A stretch of 64,000 nucleotides of DNA from Pseudomonas asplenii (GTDB lineage: Bacteria; Pseudomonadota; Gammaproteobacteria; Pseudomonadales; Pseudomonadaceae). The stretch covers positions 3,844,001 to 3,908,000 of the forward strand of contig NZ_LT629777.1 of assembly GCF_900105475.1 (NCBI RefSeq). Reading direction: 5' to 3'. The stretch's first letter is position 1; every line of letters starts with the position of its first letter. The notes under the pieces were generated by a model. The model did no database searches, was not told the DNA's origin, and was given only the letters and a program-made list of their open reading frames with translations. Both the position numbers and the translations under genes were made by a program. Of the stretch, positions 1 to 11,535 are shown one piece after another.

Positions 1-115
1 AAGGTCTTTTTCCTGAAAAAACGCTGTCGTACAGTGTTTAACACACTAAAGCACGCGCTCTGGCATGGCGATCTGATGCACAATACGCCCCGGACCGTTT
101 TACTCAGGATTATCA

Positions 116-1003
116 ATGTCGACATCATTCCACTTGCGTACCCTGGCCTTGGCCTTGGTGCTGGTGGGCGCCGCAGGTTGCTCCTCGCCCAAGACCGCCG
201 TTTATGAACATGAGAATTTCGATGATTCCGGAACCTTCTCACGCAACTATTCGGTGAGCGACAAGGCTTCCTGCGAAGCTGCCCGGCGTGCCTTGCTCAG
301 TCAGGGTTACATCATCACCAGCAGCGACCCCAAGCTGATCACCGGCAACAAGAGTTTTCAGCAGACCGGCGAGACTCACCTGCAAATCAGTTTCAGCATC
401 GTCTGTGCGCCCGATGGCAGCAGCGGCAAGCGTTCGACCATGTTTGCCAACGCCCTGCAGGACCGCTACGCGTTGAAGAAGGTCAATAACTCCGCGAGCC
501 TGGGTGTGGGTGTGTTGGGGTCGGTATCCATGCCGATCGGTTCGACGGACGATTCGATGGTCAAGGTCGCCAGTGAAACGGTGTCCTCGGCGCAGTTCTA
601 TGATCGGTTCTTCACTCTGGTGGAGCTTTTCCTGCCGCCGGAAGTGAAGAAAGAGCAACACACCGATGACAAACCCAAGGCCGAGTTGGGCATGCCGGAA
701 AGCACTACACCTGTAGTCAAGCCCGAAGCCGCTGCAGAACCGGCCAAGGCTGCCCAGCCTGCTCCGGTAGAGCCTGCTCATGCCGCACCAGGCCACGTTG
801 AGCCGAGTCCCAGTGCCCCGGTCTTGACCGCCCCGGCGGTTCCGGAAGCCGTGAAGCTGCTGCCGGAAGCCGCGCCGAGCGCCCCGGCGACACCGGCCAG
901 CGAAAAACCGGCTGAATCTGCTCCGGAGACGACGACGCCGGCTGCCGAAGCCACCCCGGCAACGGTCCCGGCCACCACCGAAGCGGCCAAGCCGGCTCAG
1001 TGA
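116..1003 (+). CDS. DUF2242 family lipoprotein
   Basis: Predicted envelope lipoprotein of 295 residues. The N-terminus has a short hydrophobic segment (residues 9-20) followed by a lipobox ending in Cys22 (VGAAGC), so signal peptidase II processing is expected. Residues about 30-185 match what I recognise as the DUF2242 domain of Pseudomonas and relatives (the ENFDDSGTFSRNY start and the SQGYIITSSDPKLITGNKSFQ stretch). The last 110 residues are an Ala/Pro/Glu-rich low-complexity tail, likely extended in the periplasm. The biochemical role of DUF2242 is unknown. The ATG follows a weak AGGA. The gene stands alone, with nothing recognisable in the 115 bases before it. Confidence 0.85.
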   Translation: MSTSFHLRTLALALVLVGAAGCSSPKTAVYEHENFDDSGTFSRNYSVSDKASCEAARRALLSQGYIITSSDPKLITGNKSFQQTGETHLQISFSIVCAPDGSSGKRSTMFANALQDRYALKKVNNSASLGVGVLGSVSMPIGSTDDSMVKVASETVSSAQFYDRFFTLVELFLPPEVKKEQHTDDKPKAELGMPESTTPVVKPEAAAEPAKAAQPAPVEPAHAAPGHVEPSPSAPVLTAPAVPEAVKLLPEAAPSAPATPASEKPAESAPETTTPAAEATPATVPATTEAAKPAQ

Positions 1004-1321
1004 GGCCGGGTTTCAGATCGCTGCGCGATCGGGTTTGTCGACCTCGATTGCGTAGCGACTGATGGCCTGGGGGGCTCATTCGAACAGTCATCTCATCCGT
1101 GCCGGTACTCGCTAAAGCAGCCGGCTGTCTGATTGTGAACGCATTCCTTTTCGTATGAACAAAAAATGACTGGCAAAAAACCTGACCCATCTGCTAGTTT
1201 TTCTAGCAAGGAGCACGTCTGGTAATGGAGCGCTTCATTTTTTCTTCACATGGGCAACTTATGCTGGCTCTGCGGGTCAGTCATACCAGCGCTTATACCT
1301 GCGAATACAAGGAGTTTCACA
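1004..1321. other. Intergenic region with hairpins and a possible leader ORF
   Basis: This 318-base gap has no standard gene. It holds a short hairpin at 1016-1030 (GATCGC arms, no strong T tract) and a perfect TGCTAG-TTTTT-CTAGCA hairpin at 1192-1208. The second hairpin is followed at once by AAGGAG (1208-1213) and a 34-codon frame starting with ATG at 1225 and ending with TGA at 1329. That frame overlaps the start of the next small ORF in another frame. The arrangement suggests a translated leader, but nothing confirms expression. Confidence 0.4.
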
Positions 1322-1408
1322 ATGGATGATTATCAAGAAGAACTGCTCGAATACCACGCTTTCGAGATGGACCCTGTCGAACCGGCAGACGACGCTACCG
1401 AGCTGTAA
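1322..1408 (+). CDS. Small acidic protein, 28 residues, function unknown
   Basis: A 28-codon ORF with strong start and stop signals. AAGGAG lies at 1309-1314, seven bases before the ATG, and a rho-independent terminator begins inside the last codons. The product is very acidic (12 Asp/Glu, no Lys or Arg) and has no signal peptide or membrane segment, so it is probably cytosolic. I recognise no domain. A transcript with its own Shine-Dalgarno sequence and terminator argues that this is a real micro-gene. Alternatively it could be the coding part of a dual-function small RNA. It converges on the AraC-type gene at 1429-2469. Confidence 0.6.
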   Translation: MDDYQEELLEYHAFEMDPVEPADDATEL

Positions 1409-1426
1409 ACGGTGGCGTTTTTTTTT
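1392..1426 (+). terminator. Rho-independent terminator overlapping the 28-residue ORF
   Basis: Nine-base arms ACGCTACCG (1392-1400) and CGGTGGCGT (1410-1418), with one G-T pair, are followed by a run of nine T ending at 1426. The stem contains the last codons and the loop contains the stop codon of the small ORF. Confidence 0.9.
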
Positions 1427-1428
1427 GC

Positions 1429-2469
1429 TCAGGCGGAATGGCGCTGACTGCGGCGGAATTCGCCGGGGGTCTGGCCGTTCCAGCGTTTGAAGGCGCGTTG
1501 AAAGGCTTCGGCCGAAGCAAAACCGAGCAGATAGGCGATTTCGCCAAAAGCCAGTTCGGTATCACGAATGTAGGTCATCGCCAGGTCACGACGGGTGTCG
1601 TTGAGAATCGCGCGAAACTGCGTGCCTTCCTCGGCCAGTTTGCGCCGCAAGGTCCAGGTCGGCAGCTTCAGGCGCGCCGCCACTTCCTCCAGGTCGGGTT
1701 CCCGGCCGCCATTGAGTAACGGCCCCAGTAACTGAGTGATACGTTCACGCAGGCTGCGGGTGCGGGTCAACTGTTCCAGTTCCCTTTCGCAAAGTTGCAG
1801 CAGGTGCCGCCAGGTGCTCGGGCAGTGTTCCGGGTTGCGCAGGCCGAGACTGGCCTGGTCGAGGCGTAGCTGGTTGATCTCGGCGCCGAAATGCACCGGG
1901 CTGTCGCCGAGCAGGTGATAGTCGGCGGCGTAATCCGGAGCGCTGAACTCGATCTCGATCCGTTCGGCCCGTACGGGTTGGCCGGCGACGCTGGACAACT
2001 GCTTCAGCCAGCCGGCGATGATCGAGTCGACCACGAAGCGGTTGTAGGCGTTGTACGGGCTGATCGAATAGAACCGCAGCCAGGCCCCTTCGGTATCCTC
2101 GTGGAAGCTCGATTGACCACGGTAGTTGGAACCGTAAAGGGGTTCGAAGCGGGTGAGGGCGCGGGCGGCTTCGCGGACGGTCGGTGCCTGGGCTGCAGTG
2201 ATGCCGGCCAGTCCGGCCTGGCTCAGGCGGCTCAGGCGGCCCATGTGCAGGCCCAGCGCCGGGTTGTCGGTGAGCTGGATGGCGGCGTGGCCCAGGCGCA
2301 TGTAGCGCGGGATCGACAGTCGTGCGCCAGGCTCGGCCAGGCGGGCCGTGTCCAGGCCGTACTGTTCCAGCAACGCCTCGGGATCGTGACCGCGTTCGCG
2401 TACCGCATCGGCCAGGCTGTGAACAAAGCCTACTGACAGGTCGCCCAGGCGCATGGCCACCGGCTTCAT
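1429..2469 (-). CDS. AraC family transcriptional regulator (arabinose-binding-type N-domain)
   Basis: A 346-residue regulator of the OruR/ArgR-like AraC subfamily. The N-terminal two thirds match the PF12625-type ligand domain (ALLEQYGLD..., DNPALGLHMG..., GSNYRG). The C-terminal 100 residues form the double helix-turn-helix, with WTLRRKLAEEGTQF and IAYLLGFASAEAFQRAFKRW as recognisable motifs. I chose the ATG at 2469 because upstream codons lie inside the neighbouring gene, and this start gives a 4-base ATGA overlap with its stop. It is therefore translationally coupled to the nitrilase-like gene and may control that gene or sense a related compound. The ligand is unknown. Confidence 0.88.
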   Translation of the reverse strand: MKPVAMRLGDLSVGFVHSLADAVRERGHDPEALLEQYGLDTARLAEPGARLSIPRYMRLGHAAIQLTDNPALGLHMGRLSRLSQAGLAGITAAQAPTVREAARALTRFEPLYGSNYRGQSSFHEDTEGAWLRFYSISPYNAYNRFVVDSIIAGWLKQLSSVAGQPVRAERIEIEFSAPDYAADYHLLGDSPVHFGAEINQLRLDQASLGLRNPEHCPSTWRHLLQLCERELEQLTRTRSLRERITQLLGPLLNGGREPDLEEVAARLKLPTWTLRRKLAEEGTQFRAILNDTRRDLAMTYIRDTELAFGEIAYLLGFASAEAFQRAFKRWNGQTPGEFRRSQRHSA

Positions 2470-3605
2470 GGCAGCCACAGATTGATCAGGCGGGCGCCGC
2501 GCCCAGCGGCGTCGTCCTGGGTGAGAATCTGCCCGTTGTAGCTGATGAAGCTTTGTCCGGCGCTGCGCTGGTCCCAGAGTTGGCCGCGCAGGAACACCGT
2601 GAGGCTGGCGATGGACTGGCTGTCCGCCGGCCGGGCGTTCAGGGTCAGTCGATGCCAGGCTTCGCCCTCGCTGAGTTCGCCGGGACGCAGGCCGATCTCG
2701 GGCGGCGTGACCGCACTCCTGAAACCGCGCCAAGGTCGCTCCCAACTGCCCTTGCCGGTGACATGGGCCGGCACGGCGATCAGTTTGACCCCCAGGGCGT
2801 CGAGTTGGCGGTAGGCGTTCGGGTACCAGCTGTCGCTGCCGATCAGGATGCCCAGGCGGCCGGCGGGGGTGTCGACGACGTTCATCGCCTGGTCGGCGGC
2901 GCCGAGCACGTAGCCGCGCTGGTCGAAGGTCGGGTACAACTGGCGTTGCGGCTGGCCGAGTGGGCGGCCATCGGCGCCGAAGGTCAGGCTGGCGTTGTAC
3001 AGCGAGCCGCTGCCGAACTTCAGCGTGCCCTGTTCGACGAAGGGTGTCGGCAGCAGGAGGGTGCCGGCCACCAGGGTCACTCCGAATTCTTTCGCCAGGC
3101 CGCCGAACAGCGCCTGGTAGTCGCTGGCCATGGCCTGGGCCTTCATGCGCAGGCGGGCATCGTCCAGGCGGCTGCGGCCCTTGGCCTTGAACAGGGCATG
3201 GGTGAACTTCAGCGGGTTACCGGCCATCAGCCAGTTCATCGCCTCCTGCTGGTTGAGCGCCTGGAAGATATCGTCCTTTTCCCCGCGCAGCACCAGCCAG
3301 GTACCGACATGTTCGGGCAATACCACCACGGTTCGGGCGTTGAGCAGGCCCAGGCTGCGCGCCTGTTGCAGATAGGCGGCGAGCTTGCGGTGCAGGCGTG
3401 GCAGGCTCTGGTAGTCGCTGGGGAACAGCTCGGGCTGGATGCCCAGCAGGTTGCCATGTTCTCCGGGGACACCCTGGTTCAGCGCGAGCCGGATCCGCAG
3501 ATCGGACAGGTAGTGGCCGCTGCTGCGCTGTTGGGTCCAGAGGCCGTAGCTGGTCAGCGCGGCGATCAGGGCAATGAGCAGGATACCGACAAAAAATTTG
3601 CGCAT
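2466..3605 (-). CDS. Membrane-anchored carbon-nitrogen hydrolase (nitrilase) family protein, probably inactive
   Basis: 379 residues with one N-terminal membrane segment (about residues 4-21), followed by a nitrilase-fold domain on the periplasmic side. The active-site Glu is recognisable in VLPEHVG. By my alignment the catalytic Lys is Arg in QRQLYPTFDQRGY. The position of the nucleophilic Cys (usual ICYD-type motif) is Gly in GILIGSDSWYPNAYR. Family members normally use a Glu-Lys-Cys triad to hydrolyse amides or transfer acyl groups, so this copy looks like a pseudoenzyme. Two upstream in-frame starts exist (3659, 3674); I prefer the ATG at 3605, directly before the membrane anchor. It is coupled to the AraC gene downstream. 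Confidence 0.78.
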   Translation of the reverse strand: MRKFFVGILLIALIAALTSYGLWTQQRSSGHYLSDLRIRLALNQGVPGEHGNLLGIQPELFPSDYQSLPRLHRKLAAYLQQARSLGLLNARTVVVLPEHVGTWLVLRGEKDDIFQALNQQEAMNWLMAGNPLKFTHALFKAKGRSRLDDARLRMKAQAMASDYQALFGGLAKEFGVTLVAGTLLLPTPFVEQGTLKFGSGSLYNASLTFGADGRPLGQPQRQLYPTFDQRGYVLGAADQAMNVVDTPAGRLGILIGSDSWYPNAYRQLDALGVKLIAVPAHVTGKGSWERPWRGFRSAVTPPEIGLRPGELSEGEAWHRLTLNARPADSQSIASLTVFLRGQLWDQRSAGQSFISYNGQILTQDDAAGRGARLINLWLP

Positions 3606-3743
3606 GGAAGCTAAAGCTGGCGGCCTTGGGCGGAATTCATCGACTAGGGTAGGGCCCATGGACGCCGTTGCCAAGCGTTGCTGCGCATTTGGATCAATAA
3701 CTTGTCAGTTTCGATCATTGAGCCGTCCCCGGCGGCTCTTTAA

Positions 3744-5852
<2,109 letters not shown>

Positions 5853-6079
5853 AGGCCCGCTACAAGCAGGCCAATACATCCTGTGGTGAGAGGACTTGTG
5901 CGCAGCAGCCCCAAAGCCTGAGCCCGCAGGGCATCAGATACGCCGCGATAGCCGGTCCTGCGCCCGCTTCGCGGCCGAGCACGAGCAAGTCCGCTCGCCA
6001 CTGGGTTCCCGGGAACGGCAGTCGATACACCTTCAGAGGCTGATAGACTGGCGTCACATTGCCTCGCGAGCTTCACCCG

Positions 6080-7009
6080 ATGTTGCCACCGCCCGACTGG
6101 CGCCCCCACGCGCCGCTTGAACCCCTGCACCTCGACTGGCTCGCCCGGGCCGGCGTCGAGGTGGCCGTCCTGCGCCTGGACCGGATCGACCCGCTGATCA
6201 GCGGCAACAAGTGGTTCAAGCTCACCGAGCACCTCGCCGCCGCCCGCCAGGCCAAGGCCGAAGGGCTGATCAGCCTGGGTGGTGCCCATTCCAATCACTT
6301 GCATGCCCTGGCCGCAGCGGGCCGGCGCTTCGGTTTTGCCACCGTCGGCCTGCTACGCGGGCATCCACTGCAAACCCCGACTGTCCTCGATCTGCAAACC
6401 TTCGGCATGGAACTGCACTGGCTCGGCTACGAGGGCTATCGCAAGCGCCATGAGCCGGGCTTCTGGGCACCCTGGCAAGCCCGCTACCCGCATCTGCATG
6501 CGGTGCCCGAGGGCGGTGGCGGGCTGGCGGGGGCGCTCGGTTGTGCGGTTCTGCGCAAAATGGTCGAGGCGCAACTTCCACAACTCGGCTGGGCGGACTT
6601 CCACGGGTGGTGGCTGGCGGCCGGAACCGGTACCACCGCTGCCGGTCTGGTGTTGGCCGAAGCGGGTCGGCGAACGGTGCATGCGGCACTGGCGGTACCG
6701 GGCGACCACGGGGTCGCGCCATCGATGGCGAGGATTCTTGAGGAGGCCGCAATGACCGACGGCGGTTATGAGCTGGTCGACGCCTGCCGTGGTGGATTCG
6801 CCAGGATCGATGCCGATTTGCAGGCGTTCATCTCCCGCAGTGAAGAACAGAGCGGCGTGCCGCTGGAACCGCTCTACACCGGCAAGGCGCTGATGGCACT
6901 ACACCGGCAGGTCAACAGTGGCCAGTTCGCCCCCGGCACCCGCCTGGTCTTCGTTCATACCGGCGGGTTGCAGGGACGTCGCGGTTTCATCGGTGAAGCT
7001 TTGGCATGA
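6080..7009 (+). CDS. PLP-dependent ACC deaminase / D-cysteine desulfhydrase family protein
   Basis: A 309-residue fold-type II PLP enzyme. The cofactor lysine is Lys44 in SGNKWFKL, and the substrate-side motif GGAHSNHLHA follows. Members include 1-aminocyclopropane-1-carboxylate deaminase and D-cysteine desulfhydrase. The sequence fits the broad family better than true AcdS (about 338 residues), so I infer a D-cysteine desulfhydrase or related amino-acid lyase. I chose ATG 6080; a TTG seven codons upstream (6059) is possible. The 3' end overlaps the convergent cytochrome b561 gene by 23 bases. Confidence 0.88.
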   Translation: MLPPPDWRPHAPLEPLHLDWLARAGVEVAVLRLDRIDPLISGNKWFKLTEHLAAARQAKAEGLISLGGAHSNHLHALAAAGRRFGFATVGLLRGHPLQTPTVLDLQTFGMELHWLGYEGYRKRHEPGFWAPWQARYPHLHAVPEGGGGLAGALGCAVLRKMVEAQLPQLGWADFHGWWLAAGTGTTAAGLVLAEAGRRTVHAALAVPGDHGVAPSMARILEEAAMTDGGYELVDACRGGFARIDADLQAFISRSEEQSGVPLEPLYTGKALMALHRQVNSGQFAPGTRLVFVHTGGLQGRRGFIGEALA

Positions 7010-7538
7010 TCCGCGCCAGGGTGTTATCGCGCACGACATAGTGATGATAGAGCCCGGCCAGTGCGTGCAGGCCGATCAACCAGTAGCCGAGACTGCCGGC
7101 CAGCTCATGCCAGCCCTTGATTTCCTTGGCCAGTGGGCGGTTCTCGGCGATCAGCGTCGGCAAGTCGATGCCATAGAACATCACGGCATGGCCCTGGCCG
7201 CTGACCACCAGCCAGCCCAGCAGTGGCGTGGCGATCATGAACAGGTACAAGGCGATGTGCATCAGCTTCGCCAGCAGCGTCTGCCAGGTCGGTGGCGTTG
7301 GCACGATCTTCGGCGCCATGCCGATGACCCGCGCCACCAGTCGCAGCCAGACCAGCAGGAACACGGTCAGCCCGAGCATGTAGTGAAACTCGACGATCAA
7401 GCTCCGGCCACCGCTGCCCTTTGGAAACTGGCCGCGCAATTCGATACAGCAGTAGACAGCCACCAGCAGCACCAGCATCAGCCAGTGCAGGGCAATAGAC
7501 AGGCTGCTGTAGCGGCTGTCGCTATTCTTCCAGGGCAT
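6987..7538 (-). CDS. Cytochrome b561
   Basis: A 183-residue inner-membrane dihaem cytochrome b of the bacterial b561 family, which passes electrons between quinones and an acceptor. Four membrane segments are visible. Haem-ligand histidines are in ALHWLM, EFHYMLG, KLMHIAL and the C-terminal GLHALAGLYHHY region. The ATG at 7538 is preceded by GAGGA at a seven-base distance, so I prefer it to the ATG at 7556. It stands alone and runs convergently into the deaminase-like gene. Confidence 0.9.
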   Translation of the reverse strand: MPWKNSDSRYSSLSIALHWLMLVLLVAVYCCIELRGQFPKGSGGRSLIVEFHYMLGLTVFLLVWLRLVARVIGMAPKIVPTPPTWQTLLAKLMHIALYLFMIATPLLGWLVVSGQGHAVMFYGIDLPTLIAENRPLAKEIKGWHELAGSLGYWLIGLHALAGLYHHYVVRDNTLARIMPKLHR

Positions 7539-7706
7539 ACGTTGTTCCTCACTCATCACGGCGTGAAGCTCCGCTTTTTGGCAACGGAGTCTTTGCTGCA
7601 CTTTAATACTTTTTTGAACCCTTCGCCTGAGGCTGAGCGTTGAGGGCGCAGGAGGGGCTTCAATCGTCCGTATCGGCGATCAGGTGGCGTCAGTCTGGCA
7701 CTCGGT

Positions 7707-8657
7707 TCAGGCCGAGCCCGGTATATTCGGCCACAGGTCGGCCACCAGAAATAGCCGCTCGGCTTCTGCCCAATCGCCGTCGGTGTTTTGCGTCAGGCGG
7801 ACCAGCAATTGGGCCGGCGCCATGGGATCGAGCTGAGCGAGCCAGTCATCCAGTCGTTCTTCGGTCCAGGCCTGATCGTCGGGATAGTTCGCCGGGGCCA
7901 GCCAGGCATGGCGTGGCAGCGGTTGCCAGCGGCCGGGAGGGCTCTGCATGCGAAAGTCCGCCCAGTCGCGCTGATGCAGCCAGCGCCCCTGCAGGTGTTG
8001 CGGGTGAGCACCCCGCGGCGGGCAGGCATTGCCGGGCCATGGATAGAGCAGGTAGCCCCCAAGCCACAACTGCGCACTGAACGCGCCGATGCCCAGTGCC
8101 GCCAGGGTCTCGCGGCTTTCCGCGCGTGCAGACATGGGCAACTGGTGTTGGCTCAGGTGCGTCAGCTTGCGATCCAGGCGATCATGGCAGCCGGGGCCGA
8201 GCCAGTTCTGCGGTTCCTCGCCACGGCCCTGTTGCGGTCCGAGGTAGAGCTTGATCGCCAGTTCCAGGTGATGCACGCCATCGCGGTCACGCAGCAGCAT
8301 ATCGAGTTCGCCGAGGGTGTGGCCGTCACGGCGGATCGGCAGGTTGGCGCCGATCAGTTCGATCCCCGGGGCATGGCGTACGGCGAACTGCCAGAGTCGC
8401 TCGTAGTACAGCCCCAGCCGGCGCGTGGCGGCCTGGGCCAGCCAGTGCTGCAAGGGCTCAGGATCATGGTCCAGTTGCCGCAGCCAGCGTTCCAGTTGCT
8501 GCGGTGCCTGCACCCAGTCGCTGCCGGCCAGCGGATGGCGCTGTGGCCCGGGCGTATCGACGAGCATCGGCGGCGCGAGGATGACCCAGGCCAGGTCGCG
8601 CACTTCGGGGTGGCGCAACTGTCGGGGGAGGTTGAGCAAGCCGGGAAACAGGATCAT
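7707..8657 (-). CDS. DUF1853 family protein
   Basis: 316 residues matching the DUF1853 family of gamma-proteobacteria. The start [17 protein letters not shown] and the central [24 protein letters not shown] are typical. The second stretch resembles the D-(x)n-E-x-K core of PD-(D/E)xK nucleases, so a nuclease-like fold is a reasonable guess, but no activity is established. There is no signal peptide or membrane segment. The ATG at 8657 is the first conserved start; the longer open frame upstream is antisense to nadK. It is divergent from nadK across 105 bases. Confidence 0.85.
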   Translation of the reverse strand: MILFPGLLNLPRQLRHPEVRDLAWVILAPPMLVDTPGPQRHPLAGSDWVQAPQQLERWLRQLDHDPEPLQHWLAQAATRRLGLYYERLWQFAVRHAPGIELIGANLPIRRDGHTLGELDMLLRDRDGVHHLELAIKLYLGPQQGRGEEPQNWLGPGCHDRLDRKLTHLSQHQLPMSARAESRETLAALGIGAFSAQLWLGGYLLYPWPGNACPPRGAHPQHLQGRWLHQRDWADFRMQSPPGRWQPLPRHAWLAPANYPDDQAWTEERLDDWLAQLDPMAPAQLLVRLTQNTDGDWAEAERLFLVADLWPNIPGSA

Positions 8658-8762
8658 TCTGCGAGCATAGCCGTTTGCTTCAAGGCTGAAAGGATTTTGT
8701 CTCAGGCCGGCTTTCGCCCATAATCGTTCTTTTGCCTGCCGCAGAACCTTTTCAGGAGCCCC

Positions 8763-9653
8763 ATGGAGCAATTTCGCAATATCGGCATCATTGGCCGCCT
8801 GGGCAGTTCGCAGGTGCTGGATACCGTTCGCCGCCTCAAGCGCTTTCTTCTCGAACGGCACATGCATGTGATCCTCGAAGACACCATCGCCGAAGTCCTG
8901 CCGGGCCATGGCCTGCAGACCTCTTCGCGGAAGATGCTCGGCGAGGTCTGCGACATGGTCATCGTCGTTGGCGGTGATGGCAGCCTGCTGGGCGCTGCGC
9001 GTGCGCTGGCGCGGCACAACGTGCCGGTGCTGGGGATCAACCGGGGCAACCTGGGGTTTCTCACCGACATTCGCCCGGATGACCTCGAAGTCGAAGTGGC
9101 CAAGGTCCTGGACGGTCACTACCTGGTGGAGAACCGCTTCCTGCTGCAAGCCGAGGTGCGCCGCCATGCGGAAGCCATCGGCCAGGGCGATGCGCTGAAC
9201 GACGTGGTGCTGCATCCCGGCAAGTCGACGCGGATGATCGAATTCGAGTTGTATATCGACGGCCAGTTCGTCTGCAGCCAGAAGGCCGACGGCCTGATCG
9301 TCGCCACCCCCACCGGTTCCACCGCCTACGCGCTGTCGGCCGGCGGCCCGATCATGCATCCCAAGCTCGATGCTATTGTGATCGTGCCGATGTACCCCCA
9401 TACCTTGTCCAGCCGCCCCATTGTGGTGGATGGCAACAGCGAGTTGAAAATCGTGGTATCCCGGGACATGCAGATCTACCCCCAAGTCTCCTGCGATGGT
9501 CAGAACCATTTCACCTGTGCGCCGGGTGATACGGTGACCATCAGCAAGAAACCGCAGAAACTGCGGCTGATCCACCCGCTGGATCACAACTACTACGAAG
9601 TCTGCAGGACCAAACTCGGCTGGGGCAGCCGGTTGGGCGGTGGAGACGACTGA
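8763..9653 (+). CDS. nadK: NAD kinase
   Basis: NadK (296 residues) phosphorylates NAD to NADP with ATP in the cytosol. The family GGDGS motif is at residues 70-74, with the [10 protein letters not shown] element after it and the second conserved block [16 protein letters not shown] in the C-terminal domain. Length is the usual one for Pseudomonas. It is the first gene of a dense run: its TGA overlaps the ATG of the phosphoesterase by one base, and the rhomboid gene then overlaps that one. A divergent promoter shared with DUF1853 is expected in 8658-8762. Confidence 0.97.
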   Translation: MEQFRNIGIIGRLGSSQVLDTVRRLKRFLLERHMHVILEDTIAEVLPGHGLQTSSRKMLGEVCDMVIVVGGDGSLLGAARALARHNVPVLGINRGNLGFLTDIRPDDLEVEVAKVLDGHYLVENRFLLQAEVRRHAEAIGQGDALNDVVLHPGKSTRMIEFELYIDGQFVCSQKADGLIVATPTGSTAYALSAGGPIMHPKLDAIVIVPMYPHTLSSRPIVVDGNSELKIVVSRDMQIYPQVSCDGQNHFTCAPGDTVTISKKPQKLRLIHPLDHNYYEVCRTKLGWGSRLGGGDD

Positions 9654-10624
9654 TGCTCGATCCCGCGCGTGGCTACGATCTGATCGGTGATGTGCACGGT
9701 TGCGCTCATACTCTCGAACATCTGCTGGACATGCTCGGTTATCACAAACTGGGGGGGGTCTGGCGTCACCCTTCGCGGATGGCGGTGTTCCTCGGCGATA
9801 TCATCGACCGAGGCCCGCGGATCCGCGAGGCGCTGCATATCGTCCACGACATGGTCGAGGCCGGGCAGGCGCTGTGCATCATGGGCAACCACGAGTTCAA
9901 TGCCCTGGGCTGGACCACCGAGGCGCCGCCTGGCAGCGGCAAGCAGTTCGTCCGTGAGCACACGCCGCGCCATGTTCGTCTGCTGCAGGAAACCCTGACC
10001 CAGTTCGAAGGGCACCCGGGCGACTGGCATGATTTCCTCGGCTGGTTCTATGAGTTGCCGTTGTTTCTCGATGCCGGACGGTTCCGTGTCGTCCATGCCT
10101 GTTGGGATGCCGGGTTGATCGAACCGCTGCGTGCGCAATATCCGCACGGTCGCATCGACGAGCATTTCGTCCAGGCTTCGGCGGTGTCCGGCAGCTTTGC
10201 CTGCACCGTATTCAACCGCCTGCTGCGCGGCACCGACATGCGCCTGCCGGACGGCTTGACCCTGACCGGCGGCGACGGCCTGACCCGTGCGTTCTTCCGT
10301 ACCAAATTCTGGGAGGACGATCCGCAGACCTATGGCGATATCGTCTTCCAGCCCGACGCCTTGCCCGAGCAGGTGGCGCGCAAGCCACTGTCGCCGCACG
10401 AAAAAAACGCCTTGCTGCGTTACGGCCTGGAGGAACCGATGCTGTTCGTCGGGCACTACTGGCGCAGTGGTCGGCCGATGCCGATCCGACCGAACCTGGC
10501 CTGCCTGGACTACAGTGCGGTGCTGTATGGCAAGTTGGCGGCCTATCGCCTGGATGCGGAAACCCAACTCGACCCGAACAAGTTCGTCTGGGTCGATGTC
10601 GAGCGCCCCGAGGTTCCGAGATGA
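9653..10624 (+). CDS. Calcineurin-like metallophosphoesterase
   Basis: 323-residue phosphoesterase with the dimetal motifs of the PP2A/ApaH-like class: GDVHG (residues 12-16), GDIIDRGP (48-55) and GNHE (78-81). Substrates in this class include phosphoproteins and dinucleoside polyphosphates; the sequence does not tell which applies here. It starts in a TGATG overlap with nadK and ends in an ATGA overlap with the rhomboid gene, so the three are probably one operon. An eight-G run at 9751-9758 lies near codon 33 and is in frame here. Confidence 0.9.
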   Translation: MLDPARGYDLIGDVHGCAHTLEHLLDMLGYHKLGGVWRHPSRMAVFLGDIIDRGPRIREALHIVHDMVEAGQALCIMGNHEFNALGWTTEAPPGSGKQFVREHTPRHVRLLQETLTQFEGHPGDWHDFLGWFYELPLFLDAGRFRVVHACWDAGLIEPLRAQYPHGRIDEHFVQASAVSGSFACTVFNRLLRGTDMRLPDGLTLTGGDGLTRAFFRTKFWEDDPQTYGDIVFQPDALPEQVARKPLSPHEKNALLRYGLEEPMLFVGHYWRSGRPMPIRPNLACLDYSAVLYGKLAAYRLDAETQLDPNKFVWVDVERPEVPR

Positions 10625-11502
10625 CCGCCACTGCCATCCTGCGTCTGCCACTGGGTACCGACCTCAGTGGTTTCGTCGAACTGCTGCAACGCCTGCAGGT
10701 GCCGCACCGCGTCACCGAAGAGGGTGGTGAGCAGGTACTGTGGGTGCCGGAGTCGGCCAGCGCCGATGTGTTGGCGCTCTATCAGCGTTTTCCCGAGGGC
10801 GATCCGCACAATCAGTTGGAGGTGTTGCCACCGGCACCTGTAGCGTCCGCGCCGAGCCGTCCGAGCCTGGCCCTTCAGGTGCGCCACAGCCCGGTCACCG
10901 CAATGGTCCTGTTGCTGACCCTGGTGGTCGGCGTGATCACCTGGCTGGGCGACAACCTGTCGATGGTGCACTGGTTCACCTTCCTCGATTTCCAGGTGAG
11001 CGGCGAGTACATCCGCTTCACCCCCCTGGACGATGGTCTGGCAGCGGGGCAATGGTGGCGGTTGGTGACGCCGATGCTGCTGCATTTCGGCTTTCTGCAC
11101 ATTGCCATGAACGGCATGTGGTACTGGGAGCTGGGCAAGCGCATCGAGCGGCACCAGGGCGGGATCAATCTGCTGGGGCTGACGCTGCTGTTCAGCCTGG
11201 TGTCGAACTTCAGCCAATACTACGTCAGCGGCCCGACCCTGTTCGGTGGCCTGTCCGGCGTGCTCTATGGCCTGCTCGGCCACTGCTGGATCTACCAGTG
11301 GCTGGCGCCCAACCCGGTCTACCGGCTGCCCCGTGGCGTACTGGCGATGATGCTGATCTGGTTGCTGGTGTGCCTCTCCGGGCTGATCTCGCTGATCGGC
11401 TTCGGCGAAATCGCCAACGGTGCCCACGTCGGCGGGCTGCTCATCGGATGTTTCACCGGTCTGTTGGGTGGGCTGTGGTCCCGGCGTAGACTGGCTGCCT
11501 GA
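10621..11502 (+). CDS. glpG: Rhomboid family intramembrane serine protease (GlpG-like)
   Basis: A 293-residue inner-membrane protease. A cytoplasmic N-domain (about 1-85) precedes six or more membrane helices. The active site is readable: HIAMN with His160 and Asn164 in TM2, nucleophile Ser212 in GGLSGVLYG, and partner His269 in NGAHVGG. This matches GlpG-type rhomboids, which cut membrane proteins within the bilayer. It overlaps the phosphoesterase by four bases (ATGA). The gene symbol is by family resemblance. Confidence 0.92.
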   Translation: MTATAILRLPLGTDLSGFVELLQRLQVPHRVTEEGGEQVLWVPESASADVLALYQRFPEGDPHNQLEVLPPAPVASAPSRPSLALQVRHSPVTAMVLLLTLVVGVITWLGDNLSMVHWFTFLDFQVSGEYIRFTPLDDGLAAGQWWRLVTPMLLHFGFLHIAMNGMWYWELGKRIERHQGGINLLGLTLLFSLVSNFSQYYVSGPTLFGGLSGVLYGLLGHCWIYQWLAPNPVYRLPRGVLAMMLIWLLVCLSGLISLIGFGEIANGAHVGGLLIGCFTGLLGGLWSRRRLAA

Positions 11503-11535
11503 TTCAAATGTCTTGAAAAAGTCTGGAGACTTTTA

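Noticed and set aside
1016..1030. GATCGC hairpin after the DUF2242 gene as a terminator
   Set aside because: The stem is only six base pairs and there is no T tract.
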